Positions 1-9,234 of a stretch of DNA of 64,000 nucleotides are shown here, in pieces (positions within the stretch are counted from its first letter, which is position 1; each line of letters begins with the position of its first letter). Below the pieces are notes generated by a model that did no database searches, had not been told where the DNA came from, and worked only from the letters and a program-made list of their open reading frames with translations. Both the position numbers and the translations under genes were made by a program. The stretch is from Acidiphilium acidophilum (GTDB taxonomy: Bacteria; Pseudomonadota; Alphaproteobacteria; Acetobacterales; Acetobacteraceae). Where the stretch lies: assembly GCF_033842475.1 (NCBI RefSeq), contig NZ_JAWXYB010000018.1:1223501-1287500 (forward strand), given 5' to 3'.

Positions 1-308
1 ATCGCGAGGTTGAGTTCCGCAACCGCATGCTCGGCACGGGATTTAGCTGCGCGCGCGGTATCGAGATCGGACAGGATGCGGCTCTGCCGATTTTCGATAA
101 CCTGGCCGATCTGCGGCAGGGCCCAACGTGAGAGAATGAAGTAGAGGCCGATCATGATGATCGCCATCCAGACGACCTGCTCGCCCGTCAGCGGATTCGA
201 AAAATCCATCTGAGGCATTTTGCCTCCGGCCATTGCAGCCGAAGGCGTCAGCCCGAGGACGGCGCCGAGGAGTACTCTGATCGATCGGCGGGTCATCATG
301 AGGCGCAT
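1..308 (-). CDS. atpF': F0F1 ATP synthase subunit b' (C-terminally truncated by window edge)
   Basis: Peripheral-stalk subunit of the F0 sector in the inner membrane. About 102 residues are visible before the window ends. A hydrophobic N-terminal stretch, possibly a cleaved leader, is followed by a membrane helix ([12 protein letters not shown]) and then the start of the charged stalk helix ([15 protein letters not shown]). The ALPQI motif and the extra N-terminal segment fit the b' form found beside b in alphaproteobacteria. The ATG at 308 has a GGGAG eight bases upstream; ATGs at 299 and 296 are alternatives. It lies 25 bp downstream of atpE in the same operon, and the partner b subunit would be the next gene outside the window. 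Confidence 0.88.
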   Translation of the reverse strand, partial: MRLMMTRRSIRVLLGAVLGLTPSAAMAGGKMPQMDFSNPLTGEQVVWMAIIMIGLYFILSRWALPQIGQVIENRQSRILSDLDTARAAKSRAEHAVAELNLA

Positions 309-333
309 GAGGCGGACTCCCAAATCACGCGGC

Positions 334-567
334 TCAGGTGAACAGAATGATCAGCGCGATGACCAGAGCGTAGAGGGCGACCGCTTCGGTCAGCGCGAAG
401 CCGAGCAGGACGTCACGGAACATTTTGTCGCGGGCGGCGGGGTTGCGCCCGACCGCGCCGACGAAGGCGCCGAACAGATTGCCGATACCGACGCCGGCAC
501 CGGCAACGCCGATGGTGGCCAGACCGGCACCGATGTCACGAGCGAGAAGAACTGAGTCGATGGCCAT
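334..567 (-). CDS. atpE: F0F1 ATP synthase subunit c
   Basis: 77-residue proteolipid that forms the proton-translocating c-ring. It is a hairpin of two membrane helices. The N-terminal helix carries the glycine ladder (G23, G25, G27, G29), the polar loop has R41-N42-P43, and the C-terminal helix holds the proton-binding carboxylate E61 in the context [10 protein letters not shown]. The length is normal for the family. It sits between atpB and atpF' in the minus-strand F0 operon. The E61 context resembles proton-type rather than sodium-type rings, which is an inference from residues only. Confidence 0.97.
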   Translation of the reverse strand: MAIDSVLLARDIGAGLATIGVAGAGVGIGNLFGAFVGAVGRNPAARDKMFRDVLLGFALTEAVALYALVIALIILFT

Positions 568-648
568 TGGACGAGATCCTTTCAGAGATGGGGAATATTA
601 TGGCCGAGTTGGCCGTTGGAAGGCAATGTATCGCTGCAGAAGACCGTC

Positions 649-1404
649 TCAATGCAAATGAATGGCGTCATGCAGATAAAGGCAGGTGAGCACGGCAAAC
701 ACATAGGCCTGGAGGAAGGCGACCAGGAATTCGAGAGCCGTAAGGGCGACATTGAGGCCGAGCGGGATGATCGCCGCGACGACGCCGACAGCGCCGAGGC
801 TGGTCACCAGCATGATCATGAAGCCGGCGAAGACTTCCCACATGACGTGACCGGCGGTGATGTTGGCGAACAGACGAACCGAGAGCGAAATCGGGCGGGA
901 CAGGAAGGACACGATTTCGATCGGGATCAGCAGGGGCAGGAGCCAGCCCGGCACGCCCGGCGGGGAGAAGAATTTCAGGAAGCCCAGACCGTGATACCAG
1001 AACCCGACCGTCGTGGAGAGCAGGAACACGAACAGGGCGAGCGCGCCGGTGATGGCGATGTGACTGGTGAAGGCGAAGAAATACGGAAACAGACCGAGCA
1101 GATTACCGACCAGGATGAAGGAGAACAGGGTGAAAATGAAGGGAAAGAACCGCCGCCCTCCGGACCCGATGGTGTCGTCGACCATCTGGAGCACGAAATC
1201 GTAGCTCATCTCGACCAGACCCTGCATGCGTCCCGGGACGATCGCCTTGCGGCGCAGGGCGACGGTGAACAGCATCGTGATGATTGCTGCCGCCAGAAGC
1301 ATCATTTCATTCGAGTTGGTAAAGCCCACGAGCCGGCCGACCGGGCCGAAACCGGTGGTCAACTGGAACTGTCCCAGTGCATTGATCGCCGATTCTTGAG
1401 CCAT
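649..1404 (-). CDS. atpB: F0F1 ATP synthase subunit a
   Basis: 251-residue membrane protein that forms the proton half-channels against the c-ring. Several hydrophobic segments are visible. The penultimate helix region (SLSVRLFANITAGHVM) contains the essential arginine in the conserved RLFAN motif, followed by a final helix (FLVAFLQAYVFAVLTCLYL). The length matches alphaproteobacterial AtpB. It starts 12 bp after atpI and precedes atpE, the standard F0 order. Confidence 0.97.
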   Translation of the reverse strand: MAQESAINALGQFQLTTGFGPVGRLVGFTNSNEMMLLAAAIITMLFTVALRRKAIVPGRMQGLVEMSYDFVLQMVDDTIGSGGRRFFPFIFTLFSFILVGNLLGLFPYFFAFTSHIAITGALALFVFLLSTTVGFWYHGLGFLKFFSPPGVPGWLLPLLIPIEIVSFLSRPISLSVRLFANITAGHVMWEVFAGFMIMLVTSLGAVGVVAAIIPLGLNVALTALEFLVAFLQAYVFAVLTCLYLHDAIHLH

Positions 1405-1416
1405 AGCCTCCTCCGG

Positions 1417-1734
1417 TCAGTCTTTTGGGGTCGTTCCCATGGCACGAACGACGTTGCGGAACCCCGCGATCGCGCCAATCGGTACAAACCCGATCATGAA
1501 CCAGGGTGCCGTATGGAACAAGCGGTCCAGCCCGTAGCCGATCGCGACGGCGACAACCAGGGCGGCGACCATTTCGGCGCCCAGTCGCATCGCGAGGCTG
1601 AACGGGTTGGAACCATCGGACTTCGCCTCGGCCGCCGGTTCGGGCTTATCAAGCCCGGCCCGGTTGCGCGCTGCGGCGAGACGCTGATCGAAATCGTTCC
1701 GATCTTGTGGTCTCTGAGCCGGATCGTCACCCAT
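1417..1734 (-). CDS. atpI: ATP synthase accessory protein I (AtpI-like)
   Basis: 105-residue small membrane protein and first gene of the F0 operon. AtpI-type proteins help assemble the c-ring and may act in Mg2+ supply; neither role can be read from the sequence. A charged N-terminal half (to about residue 45) precedes two hydrophobic helices (AEMVAALVVAVAIGYGLDRLF and WFMIGFVPIGAIAGFRNVVRAM), with the G-x-G-LD pattern typical of the family. The ATG at 1734 follows an AGGGG element. A candidate promoter lies just upstream. Confidence 0.85.
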   Translation of the reverse strand: MGDDPAQRPQDRNDFDQRLAAARNRAGLDKPEPAAEAKSDGSNPFSLAMRLGAEMVAALVVAVAIGYGLDRLFHTAPWFMIGFVPIGAIAGFRNVVRAMGTTPKD

Positions 1735-1772
1735 CGTACACCCCTACGCCCGCCCCATGAGACGGCGAGGGG

Positions 1773-1801
1773 TTGCTACCGGTGCTGCGCGTTGAAGTCA
1801 A
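1773..1801 (-). promoter_or_regulatory. candidate sigma70-type promoter of the atp F0 operon
   Basis: Read on the minus strand, TTGACT (five of six matches to the -35 consensus) is followed after 17 bases by TAGCAA, a weak -10. It ends about 40 bases upstream of the atpI start. Assigned by eye; the -10 match is poor. Confidence 0.35.
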
Positions 1802-1822
1802 CATATCGCGATCATGAAATAC

Positions 1823-4800
1823 TTACTCCGCAGCTAGAGCTTCGGGGCGTTCGGCGAATGAGGCGGCGGTACCGAGATCGACCGAGAGGATGCGCGAGAT
1901 ACCGCGCTCCTGCATCGTGACGCCGTAGAGCCGGTCCATGCGCGCCATCGTGTGGTGATGATGGGTCACGACCAGAAACCGTGTGCCGGTTTCGCGCGAC
2001 ATGTCGTCGAGCAGGGTGCAGAACCGGTCGACATTGGCATCATCGAGGGGGGCATCGACCTCGTCGAGCACCGAGAACGGGGCGGGGTTGCAGCGGAAGA
2101 CCGCGAAGATCAGCGAGAGGGCGGTCAACGCCTGTTCGCCGCCCGAGAGCAGCGACAGGGTCGCCAGTTTTTTGCCGGGAGGTTCGGCAAATATCTCAAG
2201 GCCGGCCTGAAGCGGGTCGTCCGATCCGGTCAGGGCCAGATGCGCGCGGCCACCGCCGAACATGCGGGAGAACAAGGATTGGAAGTGCCGGTCGATTTCG
2301 GTGAATACCGCCGATAATCGTTCGCGCCCCTCGTGGTTGAGATTGCCGATCGAGCCGCGGAGCTTGGCGATGGCGGTCGAAAGCTCGGCGCGCTCGCTCT
2401 CGATCGCGGCGAGGCGGGTTTCGATTTCGCTCACCTCCATGTCGGCGCGCAGATTGACCGGGCCGATCTCCTCGCGTTCGCGGGTGAGGCGTTCGAACCG
2501 CCGGCGCGCGCGGTCCGCGTTCTGCTGGGTCGGGTTTTCGATCGAAGGGAGGACCGGCGCGACGCCGAGGCGTTCGAGCATGCGCTCCGCGATGGAGCCC
2601 CAGGCGAAATCGGCTTCGCGGAGGGATGATTCGGCTGCGATCAGGGCTTCGCGCGTTGTCGCGACGGCTTGTTCCGCCTCCCTTGCCGCCGCCGTGCTCA
2701 GCTGATGGTCGCGTTCGGCATTGGCGAGATCCGTCTTGGCGGTGCGATGGGCCGACTGGGCCTCCTCGGTCGCGGCGCGGGCGGCATCGCGTGCCTGACC
2801 GGACAGAAGATCGTCGGGGAGCGCTGCCAACGCGGCTTTCGCCTCGGTGATGCGCGCCGCGAGATCGGTCAGGCGGAAGGCGATGTCGCGGGATCGCTCC
2901 TGCCAGTCGGCACGTTCCCGACCGACCAGTTCCAGGCGGCGTTTGCGCTGCTCGGCCTCGGTGACGAGCTGATCGAGTTGTTTGCGGCTTGCGGCTTCGG
3001 CGCGCCTTGCTTCCTGCATGGCGTGGCGCGCGGTATCGAGTGCGGCGGCGGTGTCGCGCGGATCGCCCAGAGCGTCGGACTCGGCCTGAACGTCCGCCAG
3101 TTGCTGCGCGATTTCGGTGTATTCTGCGGCGAAGCGGGCATTCGCCTCTGCCGCGCCGGCGGCACGGGTGGCCTGACGCTCCGCTTGGGCGTCGAGGTGG
3201 GCGGCTGCCTCGGTGAGGGTTCGCTTTGCGTTCCGGGCGCGATCGATTTCGGCTTCCGTTGTCTTGCGCTGACGGCGGGCCTCGTCTTCGGCGCGGCGCG
3301 CGGCGCTCTCGGCGGCTTCGGTGTCACGCAACCCGGTTCTGCAGGCGGCGGCGTGGGCGGTGGCGGTTGTCAGATCGTCCTGTAGCGCCGCGAGGCGGTT
3401 TCGCTGGGCGAGGCGCATCCCTGCCTCGCCGGGGGCGCCGGAGCGGGCTGTGAAACCATCCCAGCGCCAGACTTCGCCCTGTTTCGAAACCAGTGTTTCG
3501 CCGGGCGCAAGACGGCTCTGCTGGGCATTGCCGTCGTCACCGTCGGGCAGAAGCAGGATGTGGTCGAGGGCGCGGGCGAGTTCCGGCGGGCCCTGGATGA
3601 CGGTCGAGAGCGGTTCGAAACAATGCTGCGACTCGATGGGGGGGAGCTGCCGCCAGCGACGAGCGGCTTCGGCGCGGGTTCCGACGGCGAGTTCGTTCTG
3701 CATCGCGGCGCCGAGTGCGGTTTCGTAGCCGGGGGGCACCTTGATCCGATCGAGGACCGGGTCGTTTTCCTCGCTGAATTTGCGCGCGAGCAGTTTGGTC
3801 AGCGCCTCGGCCTCGATCCGGACCGTGGCGAGGGATGCATCGGCAGCGATCGCCCCGGCGCGGGCGGCGGTGGCTGCCTCGGCGGCTTTGGCTCGCGTGA
3901 GTTCCGCGGCATCGAGGATCGTTTGGCAAAGATCGAGGGCTTGTTCGGCTGCCAGGAGGACAGTCTCGGCCCGCTCGCGTTCGGCGGCGGCTCTGGCGAG
4001 TTGCTCGGGGGCGACGAGTTCGGATTGAGCGCGCCGATGGGCCTCGGCGGCCTGGTTCGCACGCAGTTTCGCCTGGGCCGCCTTTTCACGCGTGAGCGCG
4101 AGGCGGCTGGTGACGGCCTGCCGTGATGCGGCGAAATGGGCGGCGGCATCGGTCGCGGTCTGGACCTGGGCTTCGGCCCGTTCGAGAGCAGCCGATGCGG
4201 AGGCTGCCGCCGCGCGGGCGGAGTCGATCTGCTGCGGGGTGGCATTCTCGAGTGCGGTGAGGTGTTGTTCCTCGCGTTCCAGGCGTGTCTGCGCGGCCTC
4301 GGCATCCGCGCGGGCGCGTTCGGCGTGGTCCTGATCGCGGAGCAATGACTCCAGCCGCCGCTGCGACTCGATGCGGAGCGACTGGACCCGGGCGATTTCC
4401 GTCTCGATCTGCTCGAAGTGGATACGGGTCCGCTCCAGCGCCGTGCGCGCTTCGCTTTCGCGGAGGCGCAGGGCGGGGACGTCGTCGTTGCGGGCGATTT
4501 CAGCGGCCAGTGCCGCGTCTTTGCGGGCCTGCGCCTCGATCACGGCGGCCTTGGCGGCTTCGAGATCGCGACGCGCCTGTTGACGCCGCTGTTCGGCGAT
4601 AAGACGCTCGGTGGTGAGGTATTCGGCTTCGGCGTTGCGGATTTCGGTGGACAGCACCCGATAGCGATGGGCCTGGGCCGCCTGGGCGCGCAGGGCGGTC
4701 AGATGGGTTTCCTGCTGGGTGCGCAGATCATCGGCGCGGGAGAGATTATCCTCGGTCGCGCGCAGTTTGAGTTCGGCCTCGTGGCGGCGGGCGTGAAGCC

Positions 4801-5320
4801 CGGATATGCCTGCGGCTTCTTCGAGGATCATCCGCCGTTCATCGGGCCGGGCGCTGACGAGGGCGGAGACGCGGCCCTGGCTGATCATTGCGGAATTGCG
4901 GGCGCCGGCAGCGAGATCGGCCAGAAGCGTCGCGACATCCCGGGCGCGGGTCTCCCGCCGGTTTACCCGGTAGGTGCTGCCCGATCCGCGTTCGATCCTG
5001 CGGGAAATTTCGAGTTCGGCCTCAGCCTGGAACGGGGCGGGGGCAAGGCCTGCCGTTTCGGTGAGGGAGATCGAGACTTCGGCGATACTGCGGGCGGGGC
5101 GTGAGAGGGTACCCGCGAAGATCACGTCATCCATCTCGCCGCCGCGCATCGATTTCGCGCTCGATTCGCCCATGGCCCAGCGAAGGGCATCGACGATGTT
5201 GGATTTGCCGCAGCCGTTCGGCCCGACGATACCGGTCAAGCCCGGGAGAATTTCAATCGAAGTCGCGTCGGCGAAGCTTTTGAAGCCGGTAATGCGGAGA
5301 CGGGCAAACCGGGCGGGCAA
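1823..5320 (-). CDS. smc: chromosome segregation protein SMC
   Basis: 1165-residue ATPase of the condensin family, which compacts and segregates the nucleoid. The N-terminal head starts with the Walker A motif GPNGCGKSN near residue 34. Two very long coiled-coil arms rich in Ala, Arg and Glu flank a hinge near the middle. The C-terminal head has the ABC signature LSGGEQ at 1058 and Walker B SVLDEVDAPLDD near 1084, followed by the VVTHH switch. Length and architecture are standard. The extreme Ala/Arg/Glu content yields many long spurious antisense frames. It starts six bases after the dsbA-like gene, so the two are probably cotranscribed. The kleisin genes scpA/scpB are not in the window. Confidence 0.96.
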   Translation of the reverse strand: MPARFARLRITGFKSFADATSIEILPGLTGIVGPNGCGKSNIVDALRWAMGESSAKSMRGGEMDDVIFAGTLSRPARSIAEVSISLTETAGLAPAPFQAEAELEISRRIERGSGSTYRVNRRETRARDVATLLADLAAGARNSAMISQGRVSALVSARPDERRMILEEAAGISGLHARRHEAELKLRATEDNLSRADDLRTQQETHLTALRAQAAQAHRYRVLSTEIRNAEAEYLTTERLIAEQRRQQARRDLEAAKAAVIEAQARKDAALAAEIARNDDVPALRLRESEARTALERTRIHFEQIETEIARVQSLRIESQRRLESLLRDQDHAERARADAEAAQTRLEREEQHLTALENATPQQIDSARAAAASASAALERAEAQVQTATDAAAHFAASRQAVTSRLALTREKAAQAKLRANQAAEAHRRAQSELVAPEQLARAAAERERAETVLLAAEQALDLCQTILDAAELTRAKAAEAATAARAGAIAADASLATVRIEAEALTKLLARKFSEENDPVLDRIKVPPGYETALGAAMQNELAVGTRAEAARRWRQLPPIESQHCFEPLSTVIQGPPELARALDHILLLPDGDDGNAQQSRLAPGETLVSKQGEVWRWDGFTARSGAPGEAGMRLAQRNRLAALQDDLTTATAHAAACRTGLRDTEAAESAARRAEDEARRQRKTTEAEIDRARNAKRTLTEAAAHLDAQAERQATRAAGAAEANARFAAEYTEIAQQLADVQAESDALGDPRDTAAALDTARHAMQEARRAEAASRKQLDQLVTEAEQRKRRLELVGRERADWQERSRDIAFRLTDLAARITEAKAALAALPDDLLSGQARDAARAATEEAQSAHRTAKTDLANAERDHQLSTAAAREAEQAVATTREALIAAESSLREADFAWGSIAERMLERLGVAPVLPSIENPTQQNADRARRRFERLTREREEIGPVNLRADMEVSEIETRLAAIESERAELSTAIAKLRGSIGNLNHEGRERLSAVFTEIDRHFQSLFSRMFGGGRAHLALTGSDDPLQAGLEIFAEPPGKKLATLSLLSGGEQALTALSLIFAVFRCNPAPFSVLDEVDAPLDDANVDRFCTLLDDMSRETGTRFLVVTHHHHTMARMDRLYGVTMQERGISRILSVDLGTAASFAERPEALAAE

Positions 5321-5326
5321 CGGGGG

Positions 5327-5953
5327 TCAGGCCTCGTCGATCCAGCGGGCGAACTGCTTGTAGTCGACCGCACCTTCCCGCTTGCGGCCATTGATGACGA
5401 AGCTCGGTGTCGCATCGATATGATATTGCTGCTCACCGATTTTCAACTCGTTGAGAATGAAGGATTCCAGCTTTTTGTTGGCGAGTGCGGCATCGAACGT
5501 GCTGCGGTCCATGCCGGCGAGGGCTGCGTAGCGGAACAGGGCGTTGGCGTAGTCCTGTTTGGTCTTGAGTTTGGGATCGTAGGCCCATTGTTCCTGGGTG
5601 CGGAACAGCTCCGATATGAAATCGAAATATTGGCGGGCGGGCAGGCTCCGTGCCACCTGGGCGGCCATGACCGCGTCTTCGTTGAGGGGGAAGTCTTTGA
5701 AGATGTAGAAAACTTTTCCGGTGTCCACGAGGTTTTTGATGACTTTGGGCAGAACCTTGAGCCCGAATTCCGCGCAATGCGGGCAGTTCATCGAGAAATA
5801 TTCATAGACGGTGACGGGGGCGGAGGATTTGCCGAGGCTGCGGCGGGAAAACGGGGTATCGGCCTCGGCCGCTGCCAGCGCGAGGCGGGGGCTGACGAGA
5901 CCGGCTGCGGCACCGAAGCTGCCGGCAAGCGCGAGGAGAGTCCGACGATCCAT
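5327..5953 (-). CDS. DsbA family periplasmic thiol:disulfide oxidoreductase
   Basis: 208-residue exported thioredoxin-fold protein. An N-terminal signal (MDRRTLLALAGSFGAAAG..., twin-arginine-like RR near the start) ends near residue 30. The redox centre C-P-H-C is in FSMNCPHCAEF, and the cis-proline loop is seen in IDATPSFVINGR. The CPHC motif is the classic DsbA active site, so an oxidase role on secreted proteins is likely; DsbG/C-like isomerase or a BdbD-type role cannot be excluded. The ATG at 5953 has GGGG eight bases upstream; an upstream in-frame ATG at 6046 would bury the signal peptide. Confidence 0.88.
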   Translation of the reverse strand: MDRRTLLALAGSFGAAAGLVSPRLALAAAEADTPFSRRSLGKSSAPVTVYEYFSMNCPHCAEFGLKVLPKVIKNLVDTGKVFYIFKDFPLNEDAVMAAQVARSLPARQYFDFISELFRTQEQWAYDPKLKTKQDYANALFRYAALAGMDRSTFDAALANKKLESFILNELKIGEQQYHIDATPSFVINGRKREGAVDYKQFARWIDEA

Positions 5954-6152
5954 TGGCAGTACCCCAAAGCAAGATGTTTGCCGGTTCGCGACGCTGACAT
6001 GGTCCGGTACGGATCGCGACTCGGTTTGATGATAGACGAGCCCCAATATTACCCGAAGCGGAGCATCGTGACGAGACGGGTTCTGGTCACGGTATCGGGC
6101 AGGCGCCGTGCTTATGGTTTGCGGGTTGCGCGCCCTCGGCTATAGGGGCGCG

Positions 6153-6668
6153 ATGAATCTGAAAGATCACATTCGGGGCGTGCCCGATTTCCCCAAGCCG
6201 GGAATCCTTTTTTATGACATTTCGACATTGCTGCGCAACGCCGATGCGTGGCAGGTGGCGATGGGCCGGCTCGCCAGCGTGGTCCGCGCGTATCAGCCGG
6301 ACGTTCTGGCCGGGGTTGAAAGCCGGGGGTTTCTGCTGGCTGCTCCCCTTGCGCTGAAACTCGGTTGCGGGTTCGTGATGTTGCGGAAACGCGGCAAGCT
6401 CCCGGGTGCGACCATCGGCCTCGATTACGATCTTGAGTATGGAACGGACCGTATCGAGATTCAGGCGGACGCGGTAAAGCCGGGGCAACGGGTGGTGGTG
6501 GTCGATGATCTGCTCGCGACCGGTGGCACGATGAGCGCCGGTATTTCGCTGTTGAAACACGCGCAGGCGGATGTTGTCGCGGCGATCGCTTTGATTGAAC
6601 TGACCTTTCTCCAGGGACGGGGACGATTGGACGTACCGTTTGAAGCGCTTGTTCAGTACGATCAATAA
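6153..6668 (+). CDS. apt: adenine phosphoribosyltransferase
   Basis: 171-residue cytosolic purine-salvage enzyme converting adenine and PRPP to AMP. It opens with the family pattern [22 protein letters not shown], contains [14 protein letters not shown], and has the PRPP-binding loop [13 protein letters not shown]. Length is typical. The ATG at 6153 follows AGGGG; an in-frame ATG at 6108 would add an unconserved extension. It is divergent from the dsbA-like gene and 9 bp ahead of the TctC-like gene. Confidence 0.95.
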   Translation: MNLKDHIRGVPDFPKPGILFYDISTLLRNADAWQVAMGRLASVVRAYQPDVLAGVESRGFLLAAPLALKLGCGFVMLRKRGKLPGATIGLDYDLEYGTDRIEIQADAVKPGQRVVVVDDLLATGGTMSAGISLLKHAQADVVAAIALIELTFLQGRGRLDVPFEALVQYDQ

Positions 6669-6677
6669 AGACCGACG

Positions 6678-7754
6678 ATGCGCGGCATGATGCGCCGCCG
6701 CGCATTGCTGGGAGCCGCCGGGGCCGGCGCATTGATGTTACGCACCGGGCGGGCGGCGTCACCCATGGTGATCGCAGAGTCGCCGGGGGCATCGGTTGCC
6801 GGATATAACATGATGCTGTGCGGTCCCCATGGCGGGCGGATCGACCGGTGGGGGCGCGCGGTGGCCCAGGGGTTATCGGGGACGCTGGCATCGCAGACGC
6901 CGATCGTGCTTCGTACCGTCGGCGGGCAGGATGGCGTGACCGGGGCCAATCGGCTCCAGACGCTGGTGGTTCCTGACGGGCGGACGGCGGCGATGATGCC
7001 GGGCGAGGCGCTCATTGCATTTCTCGCCGGTGATCCGCGGGTCCATTTCCAGCCGGGGGACTGGATACCGGTGATGGCGGGGTTGAGCGCGCCGGTTCTG
7101 GTCGTGCGCGGGGGGATGCGGCGGCTGGCTGATCCGGCGCCGATCAAGCTGGCCGCGGCGTCGCCTGAAGCCGTCGATCTTGCCGCGATACTGGCATTTC
7201 ACCGTCTTGGTGTCGCGACCTCGCCGATTTTCGGCCTGCGGGGCGCAAGTCTCGTCGCGCGGGCGTTTGCCGATGGTGCCGTCGATGCCGTGTTGCTGAG
7301 CGGTGAAGATATTCCCGCCGATCTGGCGCCGCTGGCAGCGGGGGGAGGCATTGCGATCGCGACGCTCGGCCTGGTCGATGGACCCGATCAACGCCGTTCG
7401 GATCGGATAGATGCCGACGCGCCGACCCTTCATGCTTTGGCGATCGAGCGACGGAATCCGCCGCTGGCGCCGCCGCTTGAGGCTGCCTATCAGGCGGTGG
7501 CCGCGGCAAGCCGGATCGACTTCGTGATGGTTCTACCTCACCTGACGACGCCGGGGACGGTCGCTCTGTGGCGTCAGGCCGCCACGGAAGCGATCGGGAC
7601 ACCTTCATTGCGGGCGGCTGCGGCGGCGAGCGCGATCGAACTCACCGCCGCCGGGGCTGCGGCGACAGCGGTGGCACCGGTCGATGTGTCGGCAGCGAGC
7701 CTCCTGGCTTTGCGGGCTTTCCTGTTCCGGCATTTCGGCTGGCGGTCGTCCTGA
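6678..7754 (+). CDS. TctC/Bug-like periplasmic substrate-binding protein (orphan, tentative)
   Basis: 358-residue exported protein. The start MRGMMRRRALLGAAGAG is a signal peptide with a run of arginines, possibly Tat. Residues about 40-110 follow the pattern of tripartite-tricarboxylate (TctC/Bug) binding proteins: GPHGGRIDRWGRAVAQGL, then VGGQDGVTGANRL and PDGRTAAM. The remainder is Ala-rich and diverged. No TctA/TctB membrane components are nearby, so its partner, if any, is elsewhere. It follows apt by nine bases and may be cotranscribed, without an obvious functional link. Ligand unknown. Confidence 0.6.
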   Translation: MRGMMRRRALLGAAGAGALMLRTGRAASPMVIAESPGASVAGYNMMLCGPHGGRIDRWGRAVAQGLSGTLASQTPIVLRTVGGQDGVTGANRLQTLVVPDGRTAAMMPGEALIAFLAGDPRVHFQPGDWIPVMAGLSAPVLVVRGGMRRLADPAPIKLAAASPEAVDLAAILAFHRLGVATSPIFGLRGASLVARAFADGAVDAVLLSGEDIPADLAPLAAGGGIAIATLGLVDGPDQRRSDRIDADAPTLHALAIERRNPPLAPPLEAAYQAVAAASRIDFVMVLPHLTTPGTVALWRQAATEAIGTPSLRAAAAASAIELTAAGAAATAVAPVDVSAASLLALRAFLFRHFGWRSS

Positions 7755-7830
7755 CCGGAGCCATGACACCGGGGGCGGGGACAGGCAGGGTTGCGCCGCC
7801 CATGGGTACGTATCAGCGGATGATGGGGTG

Positions 7831-9234
7831 ATGGCGAAACCTGCAACCGTGTTTGTGTGTACCGCCTGTGGCAATGTCGTTCCGAAATGGGCCGGCCGCT
7901 GTGAGGCATGCGGGGAATGGAACACGCTCGAACCCGAGACGCCCTCGCCGGGTCAGAACGATCGTCGGGCGGTGCGGGCGGGCATACGTGGTGTCGATTT
8001 CGTCGGGCTCGATGGGGAGACGCCGTTGCCCGCGCGGGTTCCAACCGGGATTGCGGAATTCGACCGGGTGCTGGGCGGGGGGATGGTGCCGGCATCCGCA
8101 ATTCTGGTGGGTGGCGACCCGGGCATCGGAAAATCGACCTTGCTGCTGCAGGCTGCGGCGCGCCTTGCCGGATCGGGCAGCCGCGTTCTGTATATTTCGG
8201 GTGAAGAATCAGTCGCGCAGATCCGGCTCCGGGCCGATCGGCTCGGATTGCGGGGAGCGCCGGTTCATCTTGCCGCCGCGACGGTGCTTGCGGATATTCT
8301 CGCGGCACTCTCCGCTGAAAAGCAGGCGCGCGTTGTGGTGATCGACAGTATCCAGACGATCTGGGATGAGACCATCGATTCCGCACCGGGGACGGTCACG
8401 CAGGTGCGGGCCAATGCGTTTGCGCTGATCCGCGCGGCCAAGACACAGGGGTTCGCGTTGATGCTGGTGGGCCATGTGACCAAGGAAGGCGCGTTGGCGG
8501 GCCCGCGGGTGATGGAACATATGGTCGATGTGGTGCTGCATTTCGAAGGCGACCGCGGCCATCAGTTCCGGATTTTGCGGGGTACGAAAAATCGTTACGG
8601 CGCGACGGATGAGATCGGCGTGTTCGAAATGACCGGGCGCGGCCTGGCTGAGGTGGCCAATCCCTCCGCCTTGTTTCTGGCGGAACGGCACGGGCATGTC
8701 GCGGGCAGCGCGGTATTCGCAGGGCTTGAGGGCTCGCGGCCGGTATTGATGGAAGTTCAGGCATTGCTGGCTTCGAATCCTGGTGGGACGGCGCGGCGTT
8801 CGGTGATCGGGTGGGATGCGGGACGGCTTTCGATGTTGCTCGCGGTTCTCGATTCCCGTTGTGGCGTGAAACTGTCCGCGCATGACGTGTACCTCAATAT
8901 CGCGGGGGGGCTGAGAGTTTCGGAACCTGCCGCCGATCTGGCCGTTGCCGCGGCGCTGATTTCGGCGGCAACCGGGGTCCCGACCGATCCGGAATGTGTA
9001 TTTTTTGGTGAAATCGGCCTGTCCGGTGAATTGCGGCAGGTGGCGCAAACCGATCTTCGCCTCAAGGAAGCCGCAAAACTGGGTTTTGAGCGTGCGACCT
9101 TGCCACGGCGTGTGGCGGGCGGCGCGCGGCGGGCGGCGTCGCCGGATGGGATCATGCTCAGCGAATTCGGCCATTTGAGCGACCTCGTCGCGCTCGTCGG
9201 CAAATCGTCATCGGATGGGGGACTGGAGTCATGA
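7831..9234 (+). CDS. radA: DNA repair protein RadA
   Basis: 467-residue RecA-like ATPase that drives branch migration in recombination. An N-terminal zinc finger uses C10, C13, C24 and C27. Walker A GGDPGIGKST (K101) follows, then the RadA-specific KNRYG motif in GTKNRYGATDEIG, and a C-terminal Lon-protease-like domain without protease function. Length is normal. The ATG at 7831 is preceded by GGGGTG. It overlaps cvpA by 4 bp (ATGA). Confidence 0.96.
   Translation: MAKPATVFVCTACGNVVPKWAGRCEACGEWNTLEPETPSPGQNDRRAVRAGIRGVDFVGLDGETPLPARVPTGIAEFDRVLGGGMVPASAILVGGDPGIGKSTLLLQAAARLAGSGSRVLYISGEESVAQIRLRADRLGLRGAPVHLAAATVLADILAALSAEKQARVVVIDSIQTIWDETIDSAPGTVTQVRANAFALIRAAKTQGFALMLVGHVTKEGALAGPRVMEHMVDVVLHFEGDRGHQFRILRGTKNRYGATDEIGVFEMTGRGLAEVANPSALFLAERHGHVAGSAVFAGLEGSRPVLMEVQALLASNPGGTARRSVIGWDAGRLSMLLAVLDSRCGVKLSAHDVYLNIAGGLRVSEPAADLAVAAALISAATGVPTDPECVFFGEIGLSGELRQVAQTDLRLKEAAKLGFERATLPRRVAGGARRAASPDGIMLSEFGHLSDLVALVGKSSSDGGLES

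Noticed and set aside
1952-5104. Several long plus-strand open frames across smc, including one of about 240 codons
   Set aside because: They are antisense to the clearly conserved smc gene and arise from its Ala/Arg/Glu-rich, GC-rich codons; no start sites or family patterns.
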